From CAIZGX01 sp964385405 (lineage in GTDB: Bacteria > Bacteroidota > Bacteroidia > Flavobacteriales_D > Sanyastnellaceae), in NCBI GenBank assembly GCA_964385405.1, contig CAYLOT010000008.1:1-64000 (forward strand): a stretch of DNA of 64,000 nt, written 5' to 3'. A program made the translations under genes and the position numbers. Positions 29,501-36,559 of this stretch are shown here, piece after piece (position 1 is the first letter of the stretch; each line of letters opens with the position of its first letter). Below the pieces are notes generated by a model. It searched no databases. It saw nothing but the letters and a program-made list of their open reading frames with translations, and was not told where the DNA came from.

Positions 29501-32500
29501 GCTGAACGTTCCAAGGGTAAAATTAGTAATCTCCTCATCCAAAGCGCTTGAAGGGATTGAACTACAATAGCAATCTAAGAAGCTGCTCAAAGCAATTGCA
29601 ACTGGAGCCGTGTAACCTACCGTTCCACCGCAAGATGCAATGCCCAATCTGTATGAAGAAGCTACTGTTTGCGTTGCAGTGTATGTAGTTGCTGTAGCTC
29701 CGCTAATGTTGGTCCAGTTAAGTCCACCATCCGTTGAAACTTGCCATTGGTAAGTCAAACCGTCTGTAATACCAGTATAATCGATAGAAAGTGGAATGTT
29801 CGCACCAGCGCAAGCCGTTGTAACAGTGGAAGTAGCAGTTACTCCCGATGGCGCAGCTGTACCCAATACCACCATTGTTACTTGTGCAGGGCTCGCCGCA
29901 TTTGAACAGAGAGTAGTTGCGTTGGTATACAAAATTGAATAAGTAGTTGTCACTAAAGGCGCAACAGTAGCTGTGAAACCGTTAATTGTGTTGATTGTTG
30001 AACCGTCAACGTTGTTGGTTAACCCAACAGTCGATCCGCCAGCTGGAGTCGCATTCCATACGGTTAAGTAGTTAGCCGGTGGAGAGAAACGCCATCCTTC
30101 AGGAGTTGTAACTGTCCAGGTGCCACCCGCGCGACCTGGTGCAACAGCACCAATTGTTTTAGTTTGATCTTGCAATCCAATGATAGCTGCATTTCCAAAC
30201 GTTTTGTTAGTGACATAAACATCTACCATTCCCAATGTTTCATAAAGAACACAGGTTACAGTAGCCTCAGGGTTGTTCGACCAACCGTGAACTCTGCTGT
30301 ACTTGATAACAAATTTTCTGTTTGGAGCATAGCCTTCTGTCCAGTATCTGATAGAACCGTTCACAGAATTAGCCATTTGCATATCAGAAGCTAGTAATGC
30401 AATTACGTTACCGGGATTCGCTGCATTCGGGAAGAAAGGAGGGCCCGTGAAAGCGTACTGACCTAATTGACCTGCACCTGTTCCATAACCTGGAATAGTT
30501 CCAAACATCAATACTCCGTTCGTACCTGCACCAAGGGTGTTGAAGCTATTTCCGAAGAAGTTAAAGTTGAATCCAATTGGAATTCCACCCCAACCACCAT
30601 CGTCCATAGATCCACCACTAAGTGGGGTAACAGCAACACCATTGTTCATTAAAACGCCAGCTGAAACTGGAGCAGTAAATTCAACGTGAGGGATAGAGCT
30701 AACAGTAAAGTTACCTGCGCTCAATCCAGAGTTGATTGTAGCAGAAGTTCCTGGACAAACACCAGATGCTGAAGTAGTAACTGTTGCTGTAGGAAGCGGA
30801 TAAACACCTACAGAGTAAAAGGTATTGAACGCTGTACAACCAGGAACTGTAACTGACAATTGGAAGTCAGAAGTAACAGAAATAGTAACGTCTGTTGTAA
30901 TACCTGTTGTGGTTGACAAAGTTGCTCCTGCAGTTAATGCTGACCATAAAGTAGTAGCCGAAGGAAATATATTACTTGCAGTTAAAGTTGTAGTACCACC
31001 CGTCCCACAAAAAGTGGGTGTAGAAGCGGTAATCGTTGGTGTTGTTACAGTAATTGTTACCGCGGTTCTCAAACCTTCACAAGTTCCATCGCTCTCTGCA
31101 ACATAATAAGTTGTTGTAGCACATGGAACCAAGTTCAATGTTGCTCCGGTCAATACCGATGTGCCACCGTTTGCTTGGGTATACCAATTAAAGGTACCGC
31201 CATTACCGGAAGCTGAAATGTTCGCTGCGTTTCCTAACTGAATAGTTTGGGTCGTTGCAGAAACTGTTGGAGCATTCGGAGAGGCAGCAACAGTTACAGT
31301 CTGTGTTCCTGAAGCAGAGGCTCCAGCGCTGTTCGTTACTGTTACCACACCCGTAGCAACTGCACCTGCGAAACCAGTGATCGTTGTTGCGTTCACTACT
31401 GTGAAGGAGCCAACATTAACTCCTCCAATTTTAACAGAAGTAACTCCTGTAAAGTTTGTTCCAGTGATTGTAAATCCAGAAGAATTCGCACACAAGCTTG
31501 TTACGTTAATATCGGTTACTGACGGCACCAGCGTAGCAAATGCATAAACGTTGCCATTGGCAAGTGCAGCAGGACCTGGAACTGTAGTTACAGTTGTTAT
31601 TGTACCATTCGCAGCTAATGCACCTGATGCACCGGCAGCACTTGAGCGGATAGTCCAAGCACCTGTTGAAGTCGGAGCTTCAGCAACGAACGTCATGTTT
31701 TGAGCAGTTGTCAAACCATCTAAATCATTCCAAGGAAGACGAATAGTTGCGGTTGAACCAGCAAGTCCAGCTCCACCACCCACGGTAGATGAATTGAATC
31801 TGAAACTTCTGTTACCCATAGCAAAACCTGATCCTCCAGCAGTGGTGTTGCTTGGTGAACCCAAGTCTGAAACAGTTCCAACTGTAATGTTAGTTGCCAA
31901 AGTCGCAGCATTCGCAGCACCAGTAAATACTTGCACAGAAGTTGTTCCTGAACCTGCAAATGGGTAAACCCAAGTGTTTGTTCCACGACCGTGCATTGAG
32001 ATAGAACCGTTTCTTACAAAGGTACGAGTTCCACCCACATTATATGTACCATTTACACCACCGTATTGATTCCAAGGGAAAGTAAGGGTATTTCCACCCA
32101 AATCAAGTATGTTACCTACAGTTGTAGCAGTTAAACTCAATGGAGAAGTACCGATAAGCGTGAGGTTACCACCTGAAATATTCAATCCAGCTGCGTTAGC
32201 ACCTAGAGTCAACGTGTTGATGATTCTGTTTGAAGGAATAAAAGCATCTTCTGTTACTGGTGACGAAGCAGTTGTGGTTGGTGAGTTTACAGCAATAGTG
32301 TAGTTGTACAAGCCCAAACGCGCTGTTGGCGCTGTTGCAGTTGCAGTTGGACCAGGAGTTGGGGTAGACAAACCAACTGTAGGAGCAGTGTTATAGCCAA
32401 ATCCTTTATTGGTAATGTTGAAACTCTTAATCATACCGTTTACATCCAACACCGCTGTAGCTGTTGGCAAACAGTTAGAAGGCCATGCTAACGTTGGAGG

Positions 32501-34681
32501 TGTAGTACAACCCGTAACAGTTATTGTTGGTGGAACTGAGTAAAAAGTGGTTGTTCCAGGAGTGGCACAATAGACAGAGGTTACAGAACCATTGGCCCAT
32601 GTAAGCGCGAAAGCAGATGCTGCTAATTGAGTACCAGTTCCAACAATTGTTCCTCCTGATACCACTACGGTTGGAGTAGTACAACCACTGCCACCCGCGG
32701 TAACAAGATTTAAGTTGTTTGGAAGTGTGAACCCCACATTTGGAGCAGTGGTATTAGCATAGTTACCAGGATTACCTGCAATGTACAATCCCTCAACACC
32801 TGACAATGCTTGAATATTGTTCGAGCTTGTAGTAGACGCACTACCATTGCTATTAATAGTAAGACCACCTGTAATGGTCGTACCAGGAGAGCGACGCGCA
32901 ACACTGTTTGTTGGAGATGCAATCGACTGGAATACAACCACAGTAGCAGCTGCTGATGTGGTTGGAGCAGTGCTTTGATTCGCAACAATTACAAGGGTTG
33001 GTGCAGAAGCGTTGAAATAGCCACTTCCAACCTGAGTCAAAGAAATAGAACGCACGGTACCTGTAACGGCATCAAAATTGGCAGAGGCCTTCGCAACAGT
33101 TCCTACATATCGGAAAGCGGCAGTTCCTGATACTACAGTTCCTGATGTATGTGTTGGTGGAGCTGCTGCAGATCCAGCTCCTGCTGTGGTACACAAGTAG
33201 AGGTTTTCCCCGTAGAAGTATTGAGTACCAACAGTATGGTTAGCAGTTGACATGAAAGCATTTCCTAAACAACCTGCAGTTCCTACCCACAACAAAGTGG
33301 CTGTGCCGTCTGCAGCAGTGCCAGTAGTATGCGAGGGACCAGATGCGGCAGAAGTCCCGGCTGTGGTAACTACATAAATATTACCACCCCAAGCTCGAAC
33401 TGAGTTAGCCGTTAAAGCAGTCGTTGCAGCCCAAAGAGTTGTTGAAGCTGGACCTATCATAGGTTGAGCTGTATATCCCGCACCCATGTTAGTCACTGCG
33501 ATACTCGCAACACTTGTATTGAAGGGTAAGTTGTATACAAAATCTGTGTTATCCAAAGTAAGTTTTCCGTTGGTATTCAACGTTCCTCCGTCGAGACGTA
33601 AATCGTAAGTAATCAAGTTTTGAGACGTGCTGATCACGTTTGAACCGTTATTGGCAAATTGAAGAATACGAATAACTCCATTGGTACCATCACCTTGGAA
33701 GTTACCTGTACCAGAAATGGTAGACCCCGAACCGTTAAAATTGATTGTACCGGCAGTGGTTGCTCCAGCTGCCATATTTATATAACCATTGTTGGTCAAA
33801 TTACCAGCGATATTCAAACTGATCCCTGTTGTACCAGCAGTAGTATAAGGTAAAAAAGATCCACCTGCGTTAACTGTAAGATTTCCACCTACTGTCATGG
33901 CATTGGCTGTTCCATTCCATTGAAGAACACCGCTAACCTCAAGGTTAACAACAGTTGTTGCTACATCTACAGTTACGACAGCCCCCGCAGGAATAACTAC
34001 CGAACTCGCGGCGTTTGGAACTACTCCGCTTACCCAAGTGGCAGCGTTATTCCATAGACCTCCAAAAGCTGTTGCAGTTGCGGTGTTTGGAGGCAAAAAG
34101 CTTAGAGAAAAAGTTCCTGGACATGGACTCTGTGGCGCTGGATAGGTATCAAACATAATATAATAAGTTACCCCCGCTGTCAAAGTCACTGTAACGTTCT
34201 TTGAACCGCTTGAATTAGCAATTCCACCAATACAAGTAGTACCTGCTGTAGTAGGACATCCACTAAATACAAATATTGAAGTCCAAGTCTGACCGGTAAG
34301 ACTAATATCGTATAGTCCACTAGAAGTTGGAGTAAAGGTGTAGACAGCTTCATTTCCACCATAATAGTTTGCATTGTTACAGCCACCTGTAAGAACAGAA
34401 GCCGCCACGTTTGCTGAAGTAATGTCGTTACCAGCACCGCATATAATGGATTGGTTAACTACTGGCAAAGAGGCTGCACTAATGTTTGTAGCATCCGGAC
34501 ATGTTGTTGCAAAAACAACTGAGCTCTGAAATAGCAGACCAATGGTCATCGTAATTGAAACAACCCATAGGTTGAAACAATTACTCCATCGCGTTCGTCC
34601 TGAGAACGAGCCCGTGGTTGTGTCGAACACCGCTAAATCCCTCGGATTTGGCGGCAACTGAGAACGTAAAATACGATTCAT
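23537..34681 (-). CDS. Giant (3714-residue) multi-domain cell-surface protein with T9SS type A sorting domain
   Basis: An 11-kb gene. About 44 residues precede the hydrophobic signal core (WVVSITMTIGLLFQSSVVFA, 40-59). A shorter start at Met45 is possible but leaves a weak n-region. Approximate order: a PPC-like domain (60-190); G8/beta-helix-like repeats (200-380); a duplicated 46-residue unit (422-528); an IPT/TIG domain (1055-1135); Ig-like domains; a GEVED domain (about 1730-1865); a legume-lectin-like domain (about 2085-2330, ADGFSYSYG, LKLSFDAYTNG); two divergent copies of a 120-residue beta domain (about 2404-2520, 2597-2717); two HYR domains (about 3040-3200); a MopE-like Asp/Cys motif (about 3210-3265); and the sorting domain (MSLYPNPTHGTDV, ANGLYMVEA). 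It is Thr/Ser/Ala/Gly-rich. Likely an exported adhesin. Confidence 0.93.
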   Translation of the reverse strand: MNRILRSQLPPNPRDLAVFDTTTGSFSGRTRWSNCFNLWVVSITMTIGLLFQSSVVFATTCPDATNISAASLPVVNQSIICGAGNDITSANVAASVLTGGCNNANYYGGNEAVYTFTPTSSGLYDISLTGQTWTSIFVFSGCPTTAGTTCIGGIANSSGSKNVTVTLTAGVTYYIMFDTYPAPQSPCPGTFSLSFLPPNTATATAFGGLWNNAATWVSGVVPNAASSVVIPAGAVVTVDVATTVVNLEVSGVLQWNGTANAMTVGGNLTVNAGGSFLPYTTAGTTGISLNIAGNLTNNGYINMAAGATTAGTINFNGSGSTISGTGNFQGDGTNGVIRILQFANNGSNVISTSQNLITYDLRLDGGTLNTNGKLTLDNTDFVYNLPFNTSVASIAVTNMGAGYTAQPMIGPASTTLWAATTALTANSVRAWGGNIYVVTTAGTSAASGPSHTTGTAADGTATLLWVGTAGCLGNAFMSTANHTVGTQYFYGENLYLCTTAGAGSAAAPPTHTSGTVVSGTAAFRYVGTVAKASANFDAVTGTVRSISLTQVGSGYFNASAPTLVIVANQSTAPTTSAAATVVVFQSIASPTNSVARRSPGTTITGGLTINSNGSASTTSSNNIQALSGVEGLYIAGNPGNYANTTAPNVGFTLPNNLNLVTAGGSGCTTPTVVVSGGTIVGTGTQLAASAFALTWANGSVTSVYCATPGTTTFYSVPPTITVTGCTTPPTLAWPSNCLPTATAVLDVNGMIKSFNITNKGFGYNTAPTVGLSTPTPGPTATATAPTARLGLYNYTIAVNSPTTTASSPVTEDAFIPSNRIINTLTLGANAAGLNISGGNLTLIGTSPLSLTATTVGNILDLGGNTLTFPWNQYGGVNGTYNVGGTRTFVRNGSISMHGRGTNTWVYPFAGSGTTSVQVFTGAANAATLATNITVGTVSDLGSPSNTTAGGSGFAMGNRSFRFNSSTVGGGAGLAGSTATIRLPWNDLDGLTTAQNMTFVAEAPTSTGAWTIRSSAAGASGALAANGTITTVTTVPGPAALANGNVYAFATLVPSVTDINVTSLCANSSGFTITGTNFTGVTSVKIGGVNVGSFTVVNATTITGFAGAVATGVVTVTNSAGASASGTQTVTVAASPNAPTVSATTQTIQLGNAANISASGNGGTFNWYTQANGGTSVLTGATLNLVPCATTTYYVAESDGTCEGLRTAVTITVTTPTITASTPTFCGTGGTTTLTASNIFPSATTLWSALTAGATLSTTTGITTDVTISVTSDFQLSVTVPGCTAFNTFYSVGVYPLPTATVTTSASGVCPGTSATINSGLSAGNFTVSSIPHVEFTAPVSAGVLMNNGVAVTPLSGGSMDDGGWGGIPIGFNFNFFGNSFNTLGAGTNGVLMFGTIPGYGTGAGQLGQYAFTGPPFFPNAANPGNVIALLASDMQMANSVNGSIRYWTEGYAPNRKFVIKYSRVHGWSNNPEATVTCVLYETLGMVDVYVTNKTFGNAAIIGLQDQTKTIGAVAPGRAGGTWTVTTPEGWRFSPPANYLTVWNATPAGGSTVGLTNNVDGSTINTINGFTATVAPLVTTTYSILYTNATTLCSNAASPAQVTMVVLGTAAPSGVTATSTVTTACAGANIPLSIDYTGITDGLTYQWQVSTDGGLNWTNISGATATTYTATQTVASSYRLGIASCGGTVGYTAPVAIALSSFLDCYCSSIPSSALDEEITNFTLGTFSNASTCATVAPGTGSIASRYGNYASAVGAPAPINLIQNADVSGSITVGSCGTFNYTSGAAIFIDYNQNGVFTDAGEKVWDNGPTANINCVPASNVAFSFTVPATATPGITRMRIINAETFAGTAITPCLTYFYGETEDYRVNILGPCAPGSFNMPLASADDPSLCGNQTTLLTAFDLNPSVTNPTYMWYSAPIGGTLLQNSTSNFFNPGPITASVTYYVATNTGSCITDRFPVALSWTAAPTITASNSNPTFCGEVGSPTNLSVTSSNAGYAYTWSASPSAGSGLTVGTTGATVNAVTPTVNGIYTYTVTANDATTGCTASAATTVGFYAPLSGTATVSQPTVCGGAGSVNFAVNGSGTVFTSDFSSSTLPTNVALSGNSAAITGGVLRINSSAVSQNGGVLVTNTTGIAANDFQIDFDYIATAGSNSPADGFSYSYGADVVGLPTGLGSTVVGTTVAPGATQPENGSGTGLKLSFDAYTNGANTNGVYLMYNSPVWNQTPSSTGVIGYVNNVTWRATTGTGTTPATGLVTHVTIKISSTGLVELFLNNGSTPVISGTLPASYLTADKSTWKHAFAGRTGGEYQGQFVDNLIIQYNNFYEYSVNNGATWTTTTPVAVSSPATVQNLARYISVPACSVDLGSATVAFPVAAPTAVTGGSVCLNGTTLNVTANGAPIGGTQTSTINLGSALTLAGNGTLSVTGAVSIPAGATITGAVLAITGASTTGGTWASEVLFNMTGVSSLSQQPLAAQNIGITNVNYSYNATIPSGNGNVTLNFTNTYLGAATFSSVDFIVSYTLPSLPVWFDAATGGNQLGTGSPFNVIGTSYLPNAATPFSGNVYAASVVTNGASTCYSSRVVAPVTVGQPLTVSIAPTSSVSQIYTLASGYSVAAGTTQTLNGTINIPAGAVVTNTVLQLVGTSTTGGTWGNEVNVSMSGASTVGSQVVANVNAGITNQTYNYTATNIAPPGGDVSVTFVHTYSFGGPLTVGSVNLVVTYTAPVTGSVCPGAPVTLTATTNGGGGTPSYQWNLNGSPVSGATASSYTTSPSLATDVYTVTVVDACNPSGVSSAGYSQPFYTVTAGTIAGPSSILVNDFTAPIPGAGTWTIAGQNAGSTIQWSSSASPTGPFTAIGGATGSSQTLYATGAAGTVYLTATTTTPNGCSIQANVVTVVLGNAYDTPCTAGVVTVGNQTGLSFSTAASTVDPGEVAPPASGCTVQTGWCNSTLNGTIWFRFVAPASGHVSIAAPGWDNQIALYGATSCSSYGTFTLINANDDGAGVSAILSDVKCLTPGATYYIQLDGYSGVGATTIVITDLGNTAPVITGTLPNLTANTGTSTCSASASWSIPTASDDQGCVNMTSNFSPGALFPVGVTTVTYTATDAQGLVTTSSFTVTVTDAQMPTIIAPAAVQVTAALNSCTATATLGSATTADNCGVASVTNNAPASFPVGSTTVVWTVTDVNGNISSANQIVTVVPNPANVWYADTDGDGFGNLQSPTVACSQPVGYVLNNTDCNDSNANVNPEEIEVCQNNIDDNCNGLSEEGCEIAGENPGNALPMSISNWPSCSSVSGTLVNANVSGTAQTLCLTGEDKWYSFYASSEAVSIVVNSTANNIVIELQDVSGNMIAQENAVSTPGNEVLNFYGLTAGQEYKVGVRNYNSAQGIGTFSICVRMLRRGGCAYGPGPYTLCQYFKAAWAGSAGTSYTFTYTGLTGPAAGNVYTRTQNSDICVLSSVLPTLPYGSTYSVLITNTYTINNGAGVAETVVVPALAPCTMSTVAQPQTSLRSTDRCTNGPRFRGAVVASLPWVCGATNWRWEFTEINAVTGVAIGIPFAVNRGAASNFINLGTIQALQYGKTYSVRTAPIMPYTGTNYQWGAPFCMSIVGSAGMIADGSQADNHTVRVETANEVNMSLYPNPTHGTDVNINLSGIDSENVQIRIVDAMGRQVWNNRYSVSGVLNTNITFERPLANGLYMVEAIFNGEVHTQRMMVQK

Positions 34682-34787
34682 AAGTTTAGATTAGTTAATA
34701 ATTTGATTAGGTTTTCGCTAAAAAACAGCGATAGCAATAATAAGACGAAATTATCTTATTAAGACCCTTATGTTAATTATTTTTTTT

Positions 34788-34816
34788 GAAAATTAACATG
34801 TCTCAATAAAAAACAA
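34788..34816 (-). promoter_or_regulatory. Candidate promoter of the giant T9SS gene
   Basis: On the minus strand, TTG (34814-34816), an 18-base spacer and TAATTTTC (34788-34795, one base off TAnnTTTG) would start transcription about 100 bases before the ATG at 34681. A 9-bp inverted repeat (34770-34778 with 34791-34799) overlaps the -7 element and could be an operator or part of the leader. Confidence 0.4.
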
Positions 34817-34864
34817 CTGTTAATCAGTCTCTTAAGGGGTAAAAAAACTGAAGGATTTTATAAA

Positions 34865-34924
34865 GTCCAAAGGACGAATGTGGCAAAGCCACTAATGTCA
34901 TTGACGGTTGCCCGTTGGACGTTA
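34865..34924. repeat. Mini-palindrome array at the 3' end of the glycosyltransferase gene
   Basis: Four small hairpins with 4-base separators: GTCC/GGAC (loop aaa, 34865-34875), GAAT, GTGGC/GCCAC (loop aaa, 34880-34892), TAAT, GTC/GAC (loop att, 34897-34905), GGTT, a degenerate GCCC/GGAC (loop gtt, 34910-34920), then GTTA at 34921-34924. That last separator supplies the TAA stop of the minus-strand gene. The size order 11, 13, 9, 11 repeats the order of the array at 35584-35688, so the two are clearly related. Confidence 0.85.
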
Positions 34925-36559
34925 GAGAGGGGAAGAAAGGGTAATAGAGTACAATGCAAAGCCTTTTTCAGATTCACTGTTGGCGGGAGAGAGACGGTGG
35001 TGTTGGAAGCCCGCTTCTTCGTAGGCCTTTGCGCGTGGGTAAGCCTCTTCCCTGCCCCAGATGATCAAATAATTTGGAGCTGGTGCTGGAAGTCGTTTCG
35101 AATCATAAAGAGGTTGATGGGTGATTTGCTGCTTCAGTTGATCCAACGACTTTTTACTCGTCATAGAAAACGGATGAACGAATTTTCCGACGTAATGCAT
35201 CGGCAACCAAACCGACTCCTCCCCTTTCCAATTGTCAATCACCACATTCTGAAAATCTCCCCGTTCATAAAGCGCGCGAGAGGCTTCAAGGTATTTTGTT
35301 TTGGGAATGTAGCAGGAATAACTAACGGTGTAAATGGCGGAGAGGAAGATGGACCAGCGCATGGCTCTGTGAAGCCAAGATTCTTCGAAAGATGTTGCAC
35401 AAGATGCTACGCAAGATGTTTCACAAGACTCTCTGAAAGGGTATTGCTTCGAGATATATCTCAACATTAACAACAGAACAAATGGAACAGCCGGTAACAA
35501 AAAACGTTCTTGTCGATTCGGGAAAACCAAGTGGAACACGATGAAGATTGCTACTCCGATGAAAATTGGAAGTGTGTTCAAATGTTGCGAAGCAACGAAT
35601 GTCGTTGACGAATGTCCAATGGACGAATGTTGCGAAGCAACGAATGTCGGAGACGAATGTCCAGAGGACGATTGCCCTCGGCGGAGGGAGATGAGGAAAA
35701 CAATTGTTACAACTGGAAAGATGTAATACGTGATTAAAGCCAGGTATGAAAAAACATTACTCGGATAGTCGGCGAAGTGCGTGGCGTTGTATGCTTGGTA
35801 GTCGAGTAAATGCTGATAAATGGGTTTGTGCCAGAACAACAAGTTGTCGATTTGTGTGAGAGCGAAACCAAGGGTGAAGAAGATTCCGAAAAGCGCTGCC
35901 CCACTCCACTTTCGTTTCCACAACAAATACATTCCAAGAGTTAATGGAAAAAACACCAATTGGTAGCGCATTCCAACCGAAATAGAAAACGCTAAGGCAG
36001 ATATTATAAGTGCGCCAAGACGCTCATCTTCGAGGTACTTCAACACAAACAAATAGGCAAACATCACGAAGGGAATACAAGCGGTTTCAACCAATTGATG
36101 AACACTGAATACCGTGACCACTCCGCCAAAGACCCAAAACCAGATGGCATACATACGCCAGGTGACCCATGAAATGAGTTTTTCAGCGATTTTCACGAAC
36201 AAATAAACACCCCATAAACTCAAGGCACCATGGGCAAATCGCAGAACAAAGGCCTGGATAAATGGATTCAGAATTCCGATTACGGCGCAGAGCTTCAAAA
36301 TAATAAAATTCAAAAAATAATAAGCATAGCTGAACGGCTGGGCATGATCGGTTCCGTTGTAGGCATTCGGATACCAGTTGTGATAATTTTCTCCGTGCAC
36401 CCAAGAAGATACAGGTTCGACAGCCAAAAAATGATCGTCGGACATGATATACCCTTCCGAAAAAATTGCGGCAATGAGGCGCACAAGGGCTGCTGCAAGC
36501 AGAACGCGGCGAAGCCAATTCCCTTCACCCGAAAAAAAATAAGCTAACGTTCCTTTCAT
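34922..36559 (-). CDS. Integral-membrane glycosyltransferase (mannosyltransferase-like, GT-C fold)
   Basis: A 545-residue protein with about nine to ten membrane helices. The start has RRVLLAAALVRLIAAIFSEGYIMSDDHFLAVEP, whose Asp-Asp after the first helix is the GT-C catalytic loop. Later come QAFVLRFAHGALSLWGVYLF and HLVFPNRQERFLLPAVPFVLL, close to the HKE-R-FLLP pattern of the Alg9/PIG-M mannosyltransferases. It would transfer sugar from a lipid-linked donor. Two low-complexity inserts coded by repeat arrays interrupt loops: residues about 291-325 (35584-35688) and 374-393 (35379-35438). A third array forms the stop codon. The start overlaps the stop of the carboxylase gene by four bases. 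Confidence 0.78.
   Translation of the reverse strand: MKGTLAYFFSGEGNWLRRVLLAAALVRLIAAIFSEGYIMSDDHFLAVEPVSSWVHGENYHNWYPNAYNGTDHAQPFSYAYYFLNFIILKLCAVIGILNPFIQAFVLRFAHGALSLWGVYLFVKIAEKLISWVTWRMYAIWFWVFGGVVTVFSVHQLVETACIPFVMFAYLFVLKYLEDERLGALIISALAFSISVGMRYQLVFFPLTLGMYLLWKRKWSGAALFGIFFTLGFALTQIDNLLFWHKPIYQHLLDYQAYNATHFADYPSNVFSYLALITYYIFPVVTIVFLISLRRGQSSSGHSSPTFVASQHSSIGHSSTTFVASQHLNTLPIFIGVAIFIVFHLVFPNRQERFLLPAVPFVLLLMLRYISKQYPFRESCETSCVASCATSFEESWLHRAMRWSIFLSAIYTVSYSCYIPKTKYLEASRALYERGDFQNVVIDNWKGEESVWLPMHYVGKFVHPFSMTSKKSLDQLKQQITHQPLYDSKRLPAPAPNYLIIWGREEAYPRAKAYEEAGFQHHRLSPANSESEKGFALYSITLSSPL
35379..35438. repeat. 12-bp tandem array, five units, in frame
   Basis: Five consecutive 12-base units inside the glycosyltransferase gene, beginning GATTCTTCGAAA at 35379 and varying around GATGCTTCGCAA. 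Each unit holds a 9-base mini-palindrome (CTT/AAG, 3-base loop) plus a 3-base separator. On the coding strand it reads as a Ser-Cys/Phe-x-x tetrapeptide repeat. The first unit is identical to the one at 48305-48316 in an unrelated gene. Confidence 0.8.
35584..35688. repeat. Mini-palindrome array, seven hairpins, in frame in the glycosyltransferase gene
   Basis: Hairpins: GTTGC/GCAAC (35584-35596), GTC/GAC (35601-35609), GTCC/GGAC (35614-35624), then the same three again (35629-35641, 35646-35654, 35659-35669), then CCCTC/GAGGG (35675-35688). Each of the first six has a 3-base loop, and every separator among them is GAAT. The two 45-base halves are direct repeats that differ mostly in the loops, where the changes keep the stems paired. 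The length adds a multiple of three, and the gene reads through it. Confidence 0.9.

Noticed and set aside
27297..33000. Many open frames on the plus strand and in other frames within the giant gene
   Set aside because: The giant gene's Thr/Ala/Val-rich codons leave long stop-free shadows. None has a plausible product or start context.
34770..34799. AT-rich inverted repeat upstream of the giant gene as a terminator
   Set aside because: It lies between a divergent start region and a gene end with no upstream gene to terminate on the matching strand, and it overlaps a better promoter candidate.
35584..35688. CRISPR array interpretation of the GAAT-separated hairpins
   Set aside because: Units are far too short and the separators are constant while the palindromes vary. 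No cas genes are present.
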